Position numbers and translations under genes: made by a program. This document shows positions 6,809-6,882 of a DNA stretch of 6,882 bases, one piece after another (position 1 is the stretch's first letter; each line of letters begins with the position of its first letter). The notes beneath the pieces were generated by a model. The model did not search any database. It was not told the origin of the DNA and was given only the letters and a program-made list of their open reading frames with translations. Source of the DNA: an uncultured Gemella sp. (GTDB taxonomy: Bacteria > Bacillota > Bacilli > Staphylococcales > Gemellaceae); the NCBI GenBank assembly GCA_927911695.1, contig CAKMQO010000169.1, positions 1-6,882 on the forward strand. The letters run 5' to 3'.

Positions 6809-6837
6809 ATTATACCACAAAGAATAATTCGTGTAAA
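6809..6837 (-). promoter_or_regulatory. Sigma-A-type promoter of the minus-strand operon
   Basis: TTTACA (6837-6832) and a perfect TATAAT (6814-6809) are separated by 17 nt, and TGG directly before the -10 box makes it an extended -10 promoter. Transcription would start near 6802, giving a leader of about 40 nt to the acd1 ATG. The short leader contains an AT palindrome (6780-6796, AATATAT-CTA-ATATATT) but no riboswitch fold such as an S-box or T-box. Confidence 0.85.
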
Positions 6838-6845
6838 TGCTTTCT
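6832..6845. promoter_or_regulatory. Candidate catabolite-response (cre-like) operator overlapping the -35 box
   Basis: TGTAAATGCTTTCT matches the CcpA cre consensus TGWAARCGYTWNCA at 12 of 14 positions by eye; one of the two differences is in the central CG. It covers the whole -35 hexamer, so a bound repressor would block the promoter. Carbon catabolite control is common for acyl-CoA dehydrogenase operons in Bacillota, but a single degenerate site in AT-rich DNA could be chance. Confidence 0.4.
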
Positions 6846-6882
6846 ATATAGTTCTTAAAGGATAGGTAAAAAATAAATTTAT

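Noticed and set aside
6761..6882. S-box or T-box riboswitch controlling the methyltransferase operon
   Set aside because: The predicted leader is only about 40 nt, and none of the conserved S-box or T-box sequences are present there or in the acd1-acd2 gap.

Overview
The window is strongly AT-rich and low-GC. It carries ftsA followed by ftsZ with strong AGGAGG-type ribosome binding sites, TGA used as stop and TGG for Trp, and a FtsZ closely like that of staphylococci and bacilli. This points to a low-GC Gram-positive (Bacillota, Bacillales/Lactobacillales). A Gemella-like organism is my best guess but is not proven by anything in the window.

Layout. Plus strand, 1-1696: the 3' part of ftsA and all of ftsZ, closed by a strong intrinsic terminator (1702-1743) that can also work on the other strand. 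A spacer with a long imperfect hairpin follows (1794-1862). The rest is one convergent minus-strand operon, read from a promoter near 6809-6837 toward ftsZ: two tandem acyl-CoA-dehydrogenase-fold paralogues (acd1 6760-5632, acd2 5472-4353), a PhnD/SsuA-like binding-protein-fold protein without a signal peptide (4328-3503), a single-barrel MetE-type zinc methyltransferase (3500-2323) and a small OsmC-like protein (2330-1865). The last four genes are tightly packed (24-nt gap, 2-nt gap, 8-nt overlap). A candidate CcpA cre-like site overlaps the -35 box, and the acd1-acd2 gap holds two mutually exclusive RNA hairpins, one of which would hide the acd2 ribosome binding site.

Sequence quality. Every gene except ftsZ is broken by one or two apparent single-base insertions, nearly all in A/T runs (eight in total). 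Removing one base at each site restores family-like sequence in all six genes. Uncorrected homopolymer error in the assembly is the simplest explanation; transcriptional slippage is an alternative. Gene coordinates below are the corrected spans, and each entry gives its frameshift position.

How the genes may work together. I recognise the families but not the pathway. The acyl-CoA-dehydrogenase-fold proteins lack the usual catalytic glutamate, the binding-protein-like protein appears cytosolic and has no transporter genes beside it, the methyltransferase keeps all its zinc ligands, and the OsmC-like protein lacks both redox cysteines. The operon may oxidise or remodel a small organic (possibly sulfur) compound and feed methyl transfer to a thiol. 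That is inference only.
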